Part shown: piece by piece, positions 8,526 to 15,573 of the stretch
Position numbering within the stretch: the first letter of the stretch is position 1
How the letters are laid out: every line of letters starts with the position of its first letter
Assembly (NCBI GenBank): GCA_035510555.1
Contig: DATKGX010000044.1
Location: 1 to 38,812 of the forward strand
Source of the DNA: DATKGX01 sp035510555
GTDB taxonomy: Bacteria; Patescibacteriota; Microgenomatia; Levybacterales; UBA12049
DNA length: 38,812 nt
Reading direction: 5' to 3'
Translations under genes and position numbers: made by a program
Notes under the pieces: model-generated
Databases searched by the model: none
What the model was told of the DNA's origin: nothing
The model's input: only the letters and a program-made list of their open reading frames with translations

Positions 8526-9089
8526 CTATATCTTAACAATTTTGAATGTAACACTTGTTCTAACAGAGGTAGTTTCTTCTACTTTAGTTCTTTCAAGCTT
8601 TATCTTATCTGTGTCTATATTTTCAAATAGTCTTAGTCCTTTTCCAAGGAGAAGAGGTATAACATCTATCTGTAATTCATCGCATAGCCCCGAATTAAGA
8701 CATTGCTGAATGGTGTCTGCACCACCTATTATCTGAACAATTTTATCACCCGCTGTTTTCTTTGCCTGAGAAATAGCGCTCTCAACACCATCAGCTACAA
8801 ATGTGAGAGTAAGTTTGTCATTTCCCTTAGGAAACTTTTCTGGAGGCGTATGTGTCAAGATAAAAAGGGGAACTTGGAATTCATAGTCATCGTTAATCCA
8901 CAAAAATGGGTCTGCCATTTCATACGTATGTCTCCCCATAATAACAGCACCTGTGTTTTTAATCATTTCCTGAAAAGTTGGAGTTTCAAGGAGTTCAGAA
9001 AAATCTGGACTAAGTTTTTCTGCGCTTCCGTTACTGTCATTGATAAACCCGTCCAAAGACATTGTCATACCAGCGATTACTTTTCCCAT
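8526..9089 (-). CDS. Dihydrofolate reductase-like (RibD C-terminal domain) protein
   Basis: A 187-residue protein with the DHFR/RibD_C fold pattern: MGKVIAGMTMSLDGFINDSNG at the N-terminus, AVIMGRHTYEMADPF for the nucleotide-binding turn, VQIIGGADTIQQCLNSGLCDELQIDVIPLLLGKG for the second conserved block. Members of this YwjB/YyaP-type group are NADPH-dependent reductases of uncertain substrate; few are proven folate reductases. It has its own leaderless promoter (9096-9123), lies between repeats B1 and A1, and is one unit of the array, which suggests horizontal arrival. Fold assignment is firm; the substrate is unknown. Confidence 0.88.
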   Translation of the reverse strand: MGKVIAGMTMSLDGFINDSNGSAEKLSPDFSELLETPTFQEMIKNTGAVIMGRHTYEMADPFLWINDDYEFQVPLFILTHTPPEKFPKGNDKLTLTFVADGVESAISQAKKTAGDKIVQIIGGADTIQQCLNSGLCDELQIDVIPLLLGKGLRLFENIDTDKIKLERTKVEETTSVRTSVTFKIVKI

Positions 9090-9095
9090 AGAAGC

Positions 9096-9123
9096 ATTAT
9101 AGCAAATAAATATTGTGCTTCAA
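9096..9123 (-). promoter_or_regulatory. Promoter of the DHFR-like gene, leaderless type
   Basis: On the minus strand TTGAAG (9118-9123), a 16-nt spacer, and a perfect TATAAT (9096-9101), then 6 nt to the ATG at 9089. Confidence 0.75.
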
Positions 9124-9127
9124 GAAT

Positions 9128-9178
9128 AATTTTGAGGCTATTTTGCTCCGAGTGGTAGACGAAGTTAGAACCTACTTT
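9128..9178 (+). repeat. Repeat A, copy 1
   Basis: On the plus strand it reads NFEAILLRVVDEVRTYF, antisense to the resident genes. The core GACGAAGTTAGAACCTACT corresponds to GACGACGTTAGAACCTATT at 26.9 kb on the opposite strand. It begins at the stop codon of the DUF4287 gene and ends just before the DHFR-like promoter, so it fills the whole gap between the two genes. Confidence 0.75.
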
Positions 9179-9422
9179 ATTTAGCTTTTTTCACCTTTTC
9201 ATTTTGTGAATCTATTTCTATTTTCTTTTTAGCTATGTCGGTGTGTTGAATATACAGAATTATTGCATTAGCATGTCCGTGCCCTAAGCCGCATTCGTCT
9301 TTTAACCAGCTAAGCAATTCTTTATGAGTTGCTAAGCCCTTCTTTTTTGCCTCTGATAAGTAATATTCAGGCCCTTTTCCTGTCTTGGCTTGAATATTAT
9401 CAATGTAAGCCTTATATGACAT
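9177..9422 (-). CDS. DUF4287 domain protein
   Basis: An 81-residue protein: YKAYIDNIQAKTGKGPEYYL, GLATHKELLSWLKDECGLGHGHANAIILYI. The NIQAKTGK and GLGHGHANA blocks are those of the DUF4287 family, small proteins of unknown role that occur alone or fused to DUF5655-type domains. The tail is Lys/Glu-rich. It has a textbook promoter ending 6 nt before the ATG, so it is likely a leaderless transcript. It lies between repeat A1 (directly after its stop) and the A/B2 junction (upstream), as a one-gene unit. Confidence 0.85.
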   Translation of the reverse strand: MSYKAYIDNIQAKTGKGPEYYLSEAKKKGLATHKELLSWLKDECGLGHGHANAIILYIQHTDIAKKKIEIDSQNEKVKKAK

Positions 9423-9428
9423 ATAAAT

Positions 9429-9457
9429 TTTATACTCTTATGTAAAAATTTTGTCAA
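9429..9457 (-). promoter_or_regulatory. Promoter of the DUF4287 gene, leaderless type
   Basis: On the minus strand TTGACA (9452-9457), 17-nt spacer, TATAAA (9429-9434), 6 nt to the ATG. The -35 hexamer lies at the inner edge of the A-type fragment, as also at 26982 (copy A2). Confidence 0.85.
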
Positions 9458-9489
9458 TTCCGAGGCCAAATTTTGCTCCGCGAGCCTAG
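9458..9489 (+). repeat. Partial repeat A fused to repeat B2
   Basis: On the plus strand this reads RGQILLREPR in frame with B2 (IIITAKVIES). ILLR matches FEAILLR of copy A1, and the bases TTTTGCTCCG are shared with A1 at 9141-9150. The in-frame junction suggests that A and B come from one coding sequence with the DEVRTYF part removed here. Confidence 0.55.
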
Positions 9490-9582
9490 GATTATTATAA
9501 CTGCAAAAGTAATAGAATCATTCCAAAACCTGAGTTATATCGGGGAATTGAGACAAAGGTGGGAAGAGATTAAGAAATTACA
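9490..9582 (+). repeat. Repeat B, copy 2
   Basis: 93 bp, reading IIITAKVIESFQNLSYIGEL then RQRWEEIKKLQ on the plus strand. The first 30 bases equal copy 1; beyond that nearly all changes are at synonymous positions. It separates the DUF4287 gene from the anchored protein at 9655-10284. The stretch 9583-9654 between it and that gene holds nothing I recognise. Confidence 0.9.
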
Positions 9583-9654
9583 GCTATCTCCTGTTTTTAC
9601 AACTTAATTCATAATTACTTACCTATTTCTGATAAATAAATCGCAACTACTATA

Positions 9655-10284
9655 CTATTTTTTATCAACTCCAAGTTTAATTGTTCTAATTCCTGTTTCC
9701 GTAAATCCACTCCCATTCCATTGGAATCTGTCTATTTCTATGGCATCAGGTGGGTCTGATTCGGGTGTTTTGAAGTTTCTTATTTCGTTGGTAGTATAGA
9801 AACCTTTTTTATCGCTTCTAGCCTTAAAATCTCCCTGTATTTCCGTAATAAATACCTTATTATTAATAAATATTGCTACTTGATGCCCATGGCAACTGCC
9901 ACAACTTATATCAAAGCTCTGAAAGTAATAATCAAGTATTCCATCGTCATTTAAGTCTGCTTTTTCAGAATTATATGGTATTTCTATATTGTTGTAGAAA
10001 TAGTTATAATATTTCTGGTCAATCTTAAGGTCCTTTAAGGCCTTGGATAAATCACGGTCGGGATGCTCCTTCCATATTGTGGTTATAAGATTTTTATCAA
10101 GACCTCCTGTAGTCACGCTTATAATCTCTGGCTTTTTAGGAGTAGTCCATGGAGAAACAGTGCGAGCATTTGCAATTTTAGGCTCATCTGGGTAATAAAA
10201 TGTTGATTTGGTTGTCCTTAAATAAAGGTATCCTATTACAACTATTATACCTAGAGCCAGTATTACAAAGCCTATTTTATTCAT
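9655..10284 (-). CDS. Membrane-anchored exported protein of unknown function
   Basis: A 209-residue protein with one N-terminal transmembrane anchor (IGFVILALGIIVVIGYLYL, residues about 4-22) and an extracytoplasmic body. The middle has an Asp-rich turn, ADLNDDGILDYYF, like the calcium-binding loops of FG-GAP/dockerin-type repeats, followed by SCGSCHGHQVAIFI. The latter has a CxxCH pattern; in related exported proteins with a similar DLNxDG...C..C arrangement the cysteines are probably a disulfide, so I do not call a cytochrome. It lies 15 bp downstream of the gene at 10300-10701 in the same unit, between repeats B2 and B3, and the two are probably cotranscribed. Confidence 0.65.
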   Translation of the reverse strand: MNKIGFVILALGIIVVIGYLYLRTTKSTFYYPDEPKIANARTVSPWTTPKKPEIISVTTGGLDKNLITTIWKEHPDRDLSKALKDLKIDQKYYNYFYNNIEIPYNSEKADLNDDGILDYYFQSFDISCGSCHGHQVAIFINNKVFITEIQGDFKARSDKKGFYTTNEIRNFKTPESDPPDAIEIDRFQWNGSGFTETGIRTIKLGVDKK

Positions 10285-10299
10285 ATTTCATATTTCATA

Positions 10300-10701
10300 T
10301 TATTGTAGTCTTATAAGACTAAGGCTCCTGCACTGCTCAATAGCATCGCTGTAATCTTTTTGGAGTGGGCTCATTCGATTTTCGGGAATATTGCATCCAG
10401 AAGACGGAGACTCTGGCCATATAGCCGGAACTGAATCAAAAGTTAGCGTTGTACATATGCCTGGAGTTAGACCTCTGTTTAAACAATTTTTATATAGATT
10501 TTGTCCTGTTTCATATAGGTTCTTACATTCATTTGCTTTAGAGGTTTCAAAATCTTTTTTTGCTCTTTCAAGACAAGAGTTAACTGCAAGCTGAGGCTGA
10601 AAAATAAAAAGATAATACACAACAGATAGGCTCGCAATAACGATTCCTGCTATTATTACAATTCTAAGCGTTCTATCCACTGAGCCGAGCATACAACACA
10701 T
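10300..10701 (-). CDS. Single-pass membrane protein with Cys-rich exterior
   Basis: A 133-residue protein. A short N-terminus is followed by a transmembrane helix (IVIIAGIVIASLSVVYYLFIF, about 14-34) and a soluble part with several spaced Cys (NSCLERAKKD, ANECKNLY, KNCLNRGL, GICTTL, SGCNIP, EQCRSL), suggesting disulfides outside the membrane. I recognise no family. Two starts are possible, MCCMLGS at 10701 or the Met three codons later; AT-rich DNA with TAATAAT just upstream fits either. It starts 9 bp from repeat B3 and precedes the anchored protein at 9655-10284. Confidence 0.6.
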   Translation of the reverse strand: MCCMLGSVDRTLRIVIIAGIVIASLSVVYYLFIFQPQLAVNSCLERAKKDFETSKANECKNLYETGQNLYKNCLNRGLTPGICTTLTFDSVPAIWPESPSSGCNIPENRMSPLQKDYSDAIEQCRSLSLIRLQ

Positions 10702-10710
10702 AAATTATTA

Positions 10711-10772
10711 TTTCAAGACTTAGGCTATATCGGGGAATTGAGACAAAGGTGGGAAGAGATTAAGAAATTACA
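10711..10772 (+). repeat. Repeat B, copy 3 (5'-truncated)
   Basis: About 62 bp, reading FQDLGYIGELRQRWEEIKKL on the plus strand. It matches copy 2 closely from 10723 on and stops at the same 3' boundary as copies 1 and 2. Its last 13 bases also encode the end (TVIS and stop) of the minus-strand AbiJ-like gene. Confidence 0.88.
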
Positions 10773-11569
10773 GTTTGCTTGATTTTATTATCAATATAAT
10801 TTATTTGAGCAATAACAGACTCTGTGTACCAAAGTGCTTCTGGCTCATCTGGCATCAGACCTTTCCCTGCGTGGGCTACTCCCCAAACGTCTCCTCTATA
10901 TGCTTTTAACTTCTCAATAAGCTGTATTTGAGTGGGGTGAAATGCCAATTTAGTTCTAAAATACTCAATAGCTTTTTCAAAGGTATCTTGTTGGGTAATT
11001 TGCTTTGAATACTCTTCCAGTACGATATATATGTCGCCAACCACGTCTTTTGGAGCTTTTGACCTTGTTATTAAACCATCAATACAGTCTCTATATACAG
11101 CTTGAGCATTATTAAAAGGTTCAAGAACTGAATCAGTTTTAGTAATTTGCTCTGCTACGGTTTCATCAATAGATAAGTTTACTTGAGCATCCTGATTAAA
11201 CTCATATACTGAACCTGAATTTATAAACGCCAGGCAAATGTCTCTTAATAGCTCATTTTTCTTTTGATAATTTAAGTCTTGCAAGGCACGTTTATAATAA
11301 AGCTCAATAAAATCAAAGACTTCATCATATGTGGTCTTTGTTTCATCACGAAAATCTTCTATTGGAATTTTCCTACCGTAATGCATTTGTAAGTCTTTAC
11401 TAAAAGCTACTTCATGTATCCAGTTGTCATTACCTAAACCAAATTGGAATTCATTACCGCTATATGGATGCCCATATAAGAGCAATAGCCTGTTCCTAAG
11501 ATTTTTAGAAGCTTCTCCGTAGCCAGAATACTCTTTTTTTAGGTTATTTCTTTTAGAAAAAGTTTGCAT
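10760..11569 (-). CDS. AbiJ-like abortive-infection family protein
   Basis: A 269-residue protein. The N-terminal part (MQTFSKRNNLKK, NLRNRLLLLYG, YDEVFDFIELYYKRAL, and INSGSVYEFNQDAQVNLSIDETVAEQI) follows the layout of AbiJ N-terminal domain 4 proteins: FSKR start, YDFIE helix, a short beta segment, and I-T-E. The C-terminal part (KLKAYRGDVWGVAHAGKGLM, then ALWYTESVIAQINYI) resembles the HEPN-like helical domain of the same group. AbiJ proteins stop phage growth by shutting down the host. The listed frame starts at a TTG at 11587; ATG at 11569 gives the family-like start. It lies between repeats B3 and B4 as a one-gene unit. Moderate confidence; no catalytic motif verified. Confidence 0.6.
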   Translation of the reverse strand: MQTFSKRNNLKKEYSGYGEASKNLRNRLLLLYGHPYSGNEFQFGLGNDNWIHEVAFSKDLQMHYGRKIPIEDFRDETKTTYDEVFDFIELYYKRALQDLNYQKKNELLRDICLAFINSGSVYEFNQDAQVNLSIDETVAEQITKTDSVLEPFNNAQAVYRDCIDGLITRSKAPKDVVGDIYIVLEEYSKQITQQDTFEKAIEYFRTKLAFHPTQIQLIEKLKAYRGDVWGVAHAGKGLMPDEPEALWYTESVIAQINYIDNKIKQTVIS

Positions 11570-11594
11570 AATATTAGTTTTAGGCAATTATATC

Positions 11595-11658
11595 AGAATC
11601 TTTCCAAAACTTAAGCTATATTGGGGAATTAAGGTAAAGGTGGAGGAGATTAAAAAAT
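11595..11658 (+). repeat. Repeat B, copy 4 (degenerate)
   Basis: Clearly related to the other copies through the LSYIGEL segment (AATCTTTCCAAAACTTAAGC and following), but the frame is broken by TAA in place of the CAA of RQRW and by a 1-nt deletion after GGTGG. It is the oldest-looking copy and lies between the AbiJ-like gene and the 278-residue gene. Confidence 0.8.
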
Positions 11659-11669
11659 AAATCAGGTAC

Positions 11670-12506
11670 TTACTCTTTAGATTTCTCTATTCTTTTTAAA
11701 ATTGCTTTTTGTACCTCCTCAGGGACATTCTTCATAAATTGATAGCTGTTTTCTATTGCATTGATTGCAAAACCAACTTGTGAATCAATTTTCGAATAAT
11801 CATCTTGTAAATCTTTCATTCCTTTTATGGAATACTTGCTTAAATGGATTATGAAATAAGTAGGAAAATCCACTGGCCAAGCTAAAATTACTGGAAGATA
11901 TGTGGAAGACTGCAAATTGCTATATTTAGGAGAATAATTAAGCTCATGCTCATCTTCCTTAGATTTTATCTCCTTAAAACCAAAAACTTGAGAAGCCCAC
12001 ATTGACCCATGGGTTAATTTTGCAATATCATCAGGAAAACCTGTATACCCAAGCTCTAAAAGCTCTTTTTTAATATTTGCTTCATGAAATTTTTTTTTGA
12101 ATTCGGGGTTTTTTTTAAAATCATCCCTACTTTCTTTTAGCAATAAGCCAACATCTTCTGGATGATGATGTATATAAATTGCTAAATTTAAATAATTAAT
12201 AAAAGTTCTGGTTAGGACTGCTATGCTTCCGTAATATCCATAAACTAGAGCCATTCTCGATGTTCTTATCAGATGCAAAATTGCGTTTCCCTGGGTCAAA
12301 TAGAAAGTACAATAGTTCTTAATTTGCTTATCTTTTGTCTCAATTTGTATTTTTAAGGCAAAATCTAATGTTGTCATAAAAAATTTAGTTGCCTCATCCA
12401 GTGTTTTGAGAGGTTTTTTGTAAGTTTTTTCAGTCAGCTGCTTTATTTTTGACTCTTGTTCTAAAAGATAACCAAAGTTAAGCTGCTTTATTTTTTTATA
12501 AGCCAT
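11670..12506 (-). CDS. Unknown helical protein linked to vsr
   Basis: A 278-residue, mostly helical protein. The central part (HLIRTSRMALVYGYYGSIAVLTRTFINYLNLAIYI) recalls the helical core of DUF5677-type proteins, in which an Arg-containing helix follows a G-rich segment, but I am not sure of the family. No signal peptide or catalytic motif is evident. Its start overlaps the end of vsr by 11 nt, so the two are translated together. Translational coupling to a mismatch endonuclease and the setting next to an AbiJ-like gene suggest a defence-linked role, which is inference. Confidence 0.55.
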   Translation of the reverse strand: MAYKKIKQLNFGYLLEQESKIKQLTEKTYKKPLKTLDEATKFFMTTLDFALKIQIETKDKQIKNYCTFYLTQGNAILHLIRTSRMALVYGYYGSIAVLTRTFINYLNLAIYIHHHPEDVGLLLKESRDDFKKNPEFKKKFHEANIKKELLELGYTGFPDDIAKLTHGSMWASQVFGFKEIKSKEDEHELNYSPKYSNLQSSTYLPVILAWPVDFPTYFIIHLSKYSIKGMKDLQDDYSKIDSQVGFAINAIENSYQFMKNVPEEVQKAILKRIEKSKE

Positions 12507-12897
12507 ATAAATTTTCTACTTTAGCGATACATGAATCTACATCTTTAAGTATCTCTGTTTTCCAAAATCTCAAAACTATCCAGCCCTCTTTTCTGAGAGT
12601 TTTATTTACGAGCTTATCTCTATCCACATTTGTTTTTATTTTTTCTTGCCAAAAAGCTTTATATCTTTTGCCCTCTTTCTTGAAGTTTTTACCATGCCAA
12701 AAATCCCCATCACAAAAAATAGCGATTTTCTTGGATGGAAAAATTATGTCTGGTTTTCCAAATAATGTATTTTTAACTCTAAATCTTAAACCTTGCCTAA
12801 ACAGAGCCTTGCGTAAAATAAGCTCGATATCCGTATTTTTATTCCTTACTCTTCGCATTATTTCGCTGCGTTTCTTAACAGAAAATATGTCCGACAT
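12496..12897 (-). CDS. vsr: Very short patch repair endonuclease
   Basis: Vsr nicks next to T:G mismatches that arise when 5-methylcytosine deaminates, and normally accompanies a DNA cytosine methyltransferase, here divergently encoded 39 bp away. The 133-residue protein has KKRSEIMRRVRNKNTDIELI, the GKPDIIFPSKKIAIFCDGDFWHGK nuclease core with Asp50 and His68, NVDRDKLVNKTLRKEGWIVLRFWKTEI. The canonical zinc-site cysteines around FWHG (DGCFWHGC in many Vsr proteins) are replaced (DGDFWHGK), as in a zinc-less subgroup. It overlaps the following 278-residue gene by 11 nt. Confidence 0.92.
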   Translation of the reverse strand: MSDIFSVKKRSEIMRRVRNKNTDIELILRKALFRQGLRFRVKNTLFGKPDIIFPSKKIAIFCDGDFWHGKNFKKEGKRYKAFWQEKIKTNVDRDKLVNKTLRKEGWIVLRFWKTEILKDVDSCIAKVENLYGL

Positions 12898-12936
12898 TGT
12901 ATTTATCTTTCTTACCGGCTATTATATATAAAGCGT

Positions 12937-13953
12937 ATGAGAAAGCTCAAGGCAATAGATTTATTTGCGGGAATAGGGGGAGTAAGATTAGGCCTTGAAA
13001 GAGCAGGTTTTGACGTAATTTACTCCAACGATTTTGACAAATTCTGTAAAATCACTTTTGAAAATTATTTTAAAGAACCTCTTGATACAAGAAAAATAGA
13101 AGACGTTCCCTTCTCGGATATTCCTAACGATATTGATTTACTTGCAGCGGGATTCCCTTGTCAACCTTTCTCACTTGCAGGATTAAAACGCGGATTTGCA
13201 GACCCGCGAGGCTCTTTATTTACAAAGGTTGTTGATATTATAAGAGAAAAGAAGCCCAAGGCATTCTTGTTGGAAAACGTAAAGCATTTGAAAAGACACG
13301 ATGGCGGGAAAACCTTAGATTATATGTTGGATGTTTTAAGAAATGAATTGGGTTATTACGTACCTGAACCAGAGATACTAAATAGCAAAAACTTTGGGGT
13401 GCCACAAAACAGAGAAAGAATTTATATTGTAGGTTTTCGTGATGAAACTACTTTCAAGTATCCTACGGGGAATGAGAAGATACCAAACTTGCATGATATT
13501 CTTGAAGAAGAAGTTGAAGATGAATTTTATTTTCTTTCACAGAAATATTTAGATTGTTTAATAAGACATAAAAATAGGCATGAAAAGAAAGGCAATGGCT
13601 TTGGATTGGAAATTCTCGACCCAGAAGGAATATCAAATACATTGGTTGTTGGCAATATGGGAAGAGAGAGAAATTTAATAAAAGACTTACATTCTCCCAT
13701 AGCCTTTAGAAAAAACAAGATGGGGGTAAGAAAATTAACAATAAGAGAATGTGCTAGATTACAAGGCTTTCCAAAAAATTTTGAATTTCCCGTCTCAAGA
13801 ACTCAAGCTTACAAACAATTGGGAAATACGATAACGATACCAGTAATAACATCTATAGGAAAACATATTAAAAAAAGCCTAGTAACCAAAGAGAAGGTTC
13901 ATATATTAGATAAGCAAGTTGGTTTACGAAGTATAGCTCTAGCCAGTTATTAA
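12937..13953 (+). CDS. DNA (cytosine-5-)-methyltransferase
   Basis: A 338-residue C5 methyltransferase. Motif I is IDLFAGIGGVRLGLERAGF (residues 7-25), motif IV carries the catalytic PCQ (GFPCQPFSLAG, Cys75), motif VI ENVKHL, motif VIII QNRERIYIVGFR, and motifs IX-X RECARLQGFP and QLGNTITIPVI. It transfers methyl groups from SAM to cytosine; the target sequence cannot be read from the protein. TATATA at 12925-12930 stands 6 nt before the ATG (leaderless pattern). It diverges from vsr and its stop overlaps by a few bases that of the convergent 251-residue gene. No type II endonuclease gene is visible nearby. Confidence 0.95.
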   Translation: MRKLKAIDLFAGIGGVRLGLERAGFDVIYSNDFDKFCKITFENYFKEPLDTRKIEDVPFSDIPNDIDLLAAGFPCQPFSLAGLKRGFADPRGSLFTKVVDIIREKKPKAFLLENVKHLKRHDGGKTLDYMLDVLRNELGYYVPEPEILNSKNFGVPQNRERIYIVGFRDETTFKYPTGNEKIPNLHDILEEEVEDEFYFLSQKYLDCLIRHKNRHEKKGNGFGLEILDPEGISNTLVVGNMGRERNLIKDLHSPIAFRKNKMGVRKLTIRECARLQGFPKNFEFPVSRTQAYKQLGNTITIPVITSIGKHIKKSLVTKEKVHILDKQVGLRSIALASY

Positions 13954-14705
13954 TCCCCACTATAATCGGCAATTTCTTTCTCAAATAATTTAAGCAACTC
14001 TTTAATTTGATTTTTAGATAAAGATGTGAAAAGCTTATACCCTCCTATGGCATTTGCACGCCTCATCAGCAATCTAACTTTGCCCTCTTTTTTTGTGGAG
14101 AATAAATTCTCATTTTCAAGAATGTATTCTAAAATAGCGTGTGTAAATTCTTTATTCCTTCCTTGAACTCCAGCAATTAATGTTCTATAAAAATCCAGCA
14201 TCGAGAAAAGTTGTTTGGTGAGTTCATAAGGGTCTTTCCTTTTTTCGTCGTACGTTAAATAACACCCCCACCACAATGAAGAAATGGCATTTCTTGCTAA
14301 ATCTGGAGCTCCTACATTTCTTACAAACCAATGCTCCAAAATATAAGAGGATTTATCAACGTCTTTACTAAGTTTATCTATTGGCCATCTAGCTCTCATA
14401 TATTCCCAAAAGGGACCATGAGCTAAATAGCTCCAAAGACCAGGGTCAGAGGCTTTAATAACCGGTAGGTCTTTATAACTCTCGAATATAATTTCCGCAT
14501 TTTCAAAATTATATTTATTTTCCTCGTTTGGTATTTGAAGTTTTATATTGTCTGGAGCCATTAAACGTGCGTCAATCAAGCAATCTTCATCAGAAAAAGT
14601 AAACTTATTTGCTTCATACAACTTGAATGTAGAATCTTCTCCTTTTATAATTTTTCCCTGTAGCTCTTCAATAAAACTTCTTTTAAATACTTTTTGATAA
14701 GCCAT
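13950..14705 (-). CDS. DUF6339-like protein, last gene of the GHKL operon
   Basis: A 251-residue protein. The segment IKASDPGLWSYLAHGPFWEY followed by MRARWP, and then LEHWFV, ARNAISSLWWG and the Y-E-L-T-KQLFSMLD block, resembles DUF6339 family proteins, which occur next to ATPases and methyltransferases in defence islands. Their activity is unknown to me. It starts 1 nt downstream of the 288-residue gene, so it belongs to the same operon as the GHKL ATPase. It converges with the methyltransferase gene, overlapping it by 4 nt at the stop codons. Confidence 0.6.
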   Translation of the reverse strand: MAYQKVFKRSFIEELQGKIIKGEDSTFKLYEANKFTFSDEDCLIDARLMAPDNIKLQIPNEENKYNFENAEIIFESYKDLPVIKASDPGLWSYLAHGPFWEYMRARWPIDKLSKDVDKSSYILEHWFVRNVGAPDLARNAISSLWWGCYLTYDEKRKDPYELTKQLFSMLDFYRTLIAGVQGRNKEFTHAILEYILENENLFSTKKEGKVRLLMRRANAIGGYKLFTSLSKNQIKELLKLFEKEIADYSGD

Positions 14706-14706
14706 A

Positions 14707-15573
14707 TTACTCCTCTCCTTCTCTCATAGATAGATTTTCTATAGAAAGAAACATTCTTTCAAATGGATTGCCTAACATTTTTTGAGCAATTTCAGGTATG
14801 TTTCCAAGATTCCAAAGGGAGCCGATTTCATTGTCATTTATCCTGCGTGAATCTAAAACACGATACCATTTATAATCTTTGTAATCATCTTTGTGGTCGG
14901 ACATCATTTCTTCCAAGGCATATATTAAGGCCGAAAGGACAATGGAGGAGTGGTATAAGGAAGTAAAATTCTCGTTCTCATCTTTATAATTATCGTATTT
15001 TAGATAGTCTTTTTTAGGTAAAGATATAAGAATTACATCTCCGTCTAATTGAAATAAAGCTGGCCCATCTTCTCTTTCTTCATCTTTACGTATTTTAATA
15101 ATATTAAAAATTCTTCTTAAGTCTTCCCAGAGTATCTCTGCATTAAATGTAATATTACCCGCAAAAGCAAGAACGTCTCCTTCTCCTATATCAAAGCTGA
15201 GATTATGATAATCTTCATTTTCTCCTTCAATTTTATAGTTTGATATTTTTGTGTTGGAAGTTATATAAAAAGAAACACTAACTCTATCTCTTAAATCATT
15301 TTTTTCTATTTCCAGCTCACACTTATTATTTGAAAAAAGAAAGGATTTGCGAAAAAAAGTAGCTGGACATTCTACCTCTATATTAAAACTGGCTTCTTTA
15401 TTATCAATAAGACTTTCCAAAGTTTTATTGTTTAGGATAAACTCAGTAGATAATTTTGTTTTTTTATCATCTTGCTGAATATTAAATCCGTCGTCTTTAA
15501 CGCGGAATTCTCCCGCTACATCATCTGCTTTACCTAATACCGGATGTGGCAATAATAGACTATTGATTTTCAT
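14707..15573 (-). CDS. Unknown protein, middle gene of the GHKL operon
   Basis: A 288-residue protein with no family I recognise. The first half is beta-rich and acidic (INSLLLPHPVLGKADDVAGE, then strand-turn patterns); the second half has a helix with HSSIVLSALIYALEEMMSDH. There is no signal peptide. The start overlaps the end of the ATPase gene by 14 nt and the stop is 1 nt from the next start, so the three proteins are probably made in fixed ratio and may form a complex. In comparable operons this position holds a protein of matching N-terminal beta domain; I infer structural partnership only. Confidence 0.6.
   Translation of the reverse strand: MKINSLLLPHPVLGKADDVAGEFRVKDDGFNIQQDDKKTKLSTEFILNNKTLESLIDNKEASFNIEVECPATFFRKSFLFSNNKCELEIEKNDLRDRVSVSFYITSNTKISNYKIEGENEDYHNLSFDIGEGDVLAFAGNITFNAEILWEDLRRIFNIIKIRKDEEREDGPALFQLDGDVILISLPKKDYLKYDNYKDENENFTSLYHSSIVLSALIYALEEMMSDHKDDYKDYKWYRVLDSRRINDNEIGSLWNLGNIPEIAQKMLGNPFERMFLSIENLSMREGEE

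Noticed and set aside
8258..8536. Plus-strand frame of 92 codons as a gene
   Set aside because: Its first half is antisense to the 41-residue gene and its second half is repeat B1; no promoter or family match for the N-terminus.
8703..9158. 151-codon plus-strand frame across the DHFR-like gene
   Set aside because: Antisense shadow; composition rich in Cys, His and Ser as expected from reading the opposite strand.
9655..10284. CGSCH motif as a cytochrome c haem site
   Set aside because: Only one motif, no haem-lyase or respiratory context, and similar exported proteins have disulfide-type Cys pairs at this place.
10711..10772. Repeat B as a promoter-carrying element for the minus-strand genes
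   Set aside because: Its TTATAAT-like bases lack a spaced -35, and where clear promoters exist (9429-9457, 9096-9123) they lie outside the B repeat.
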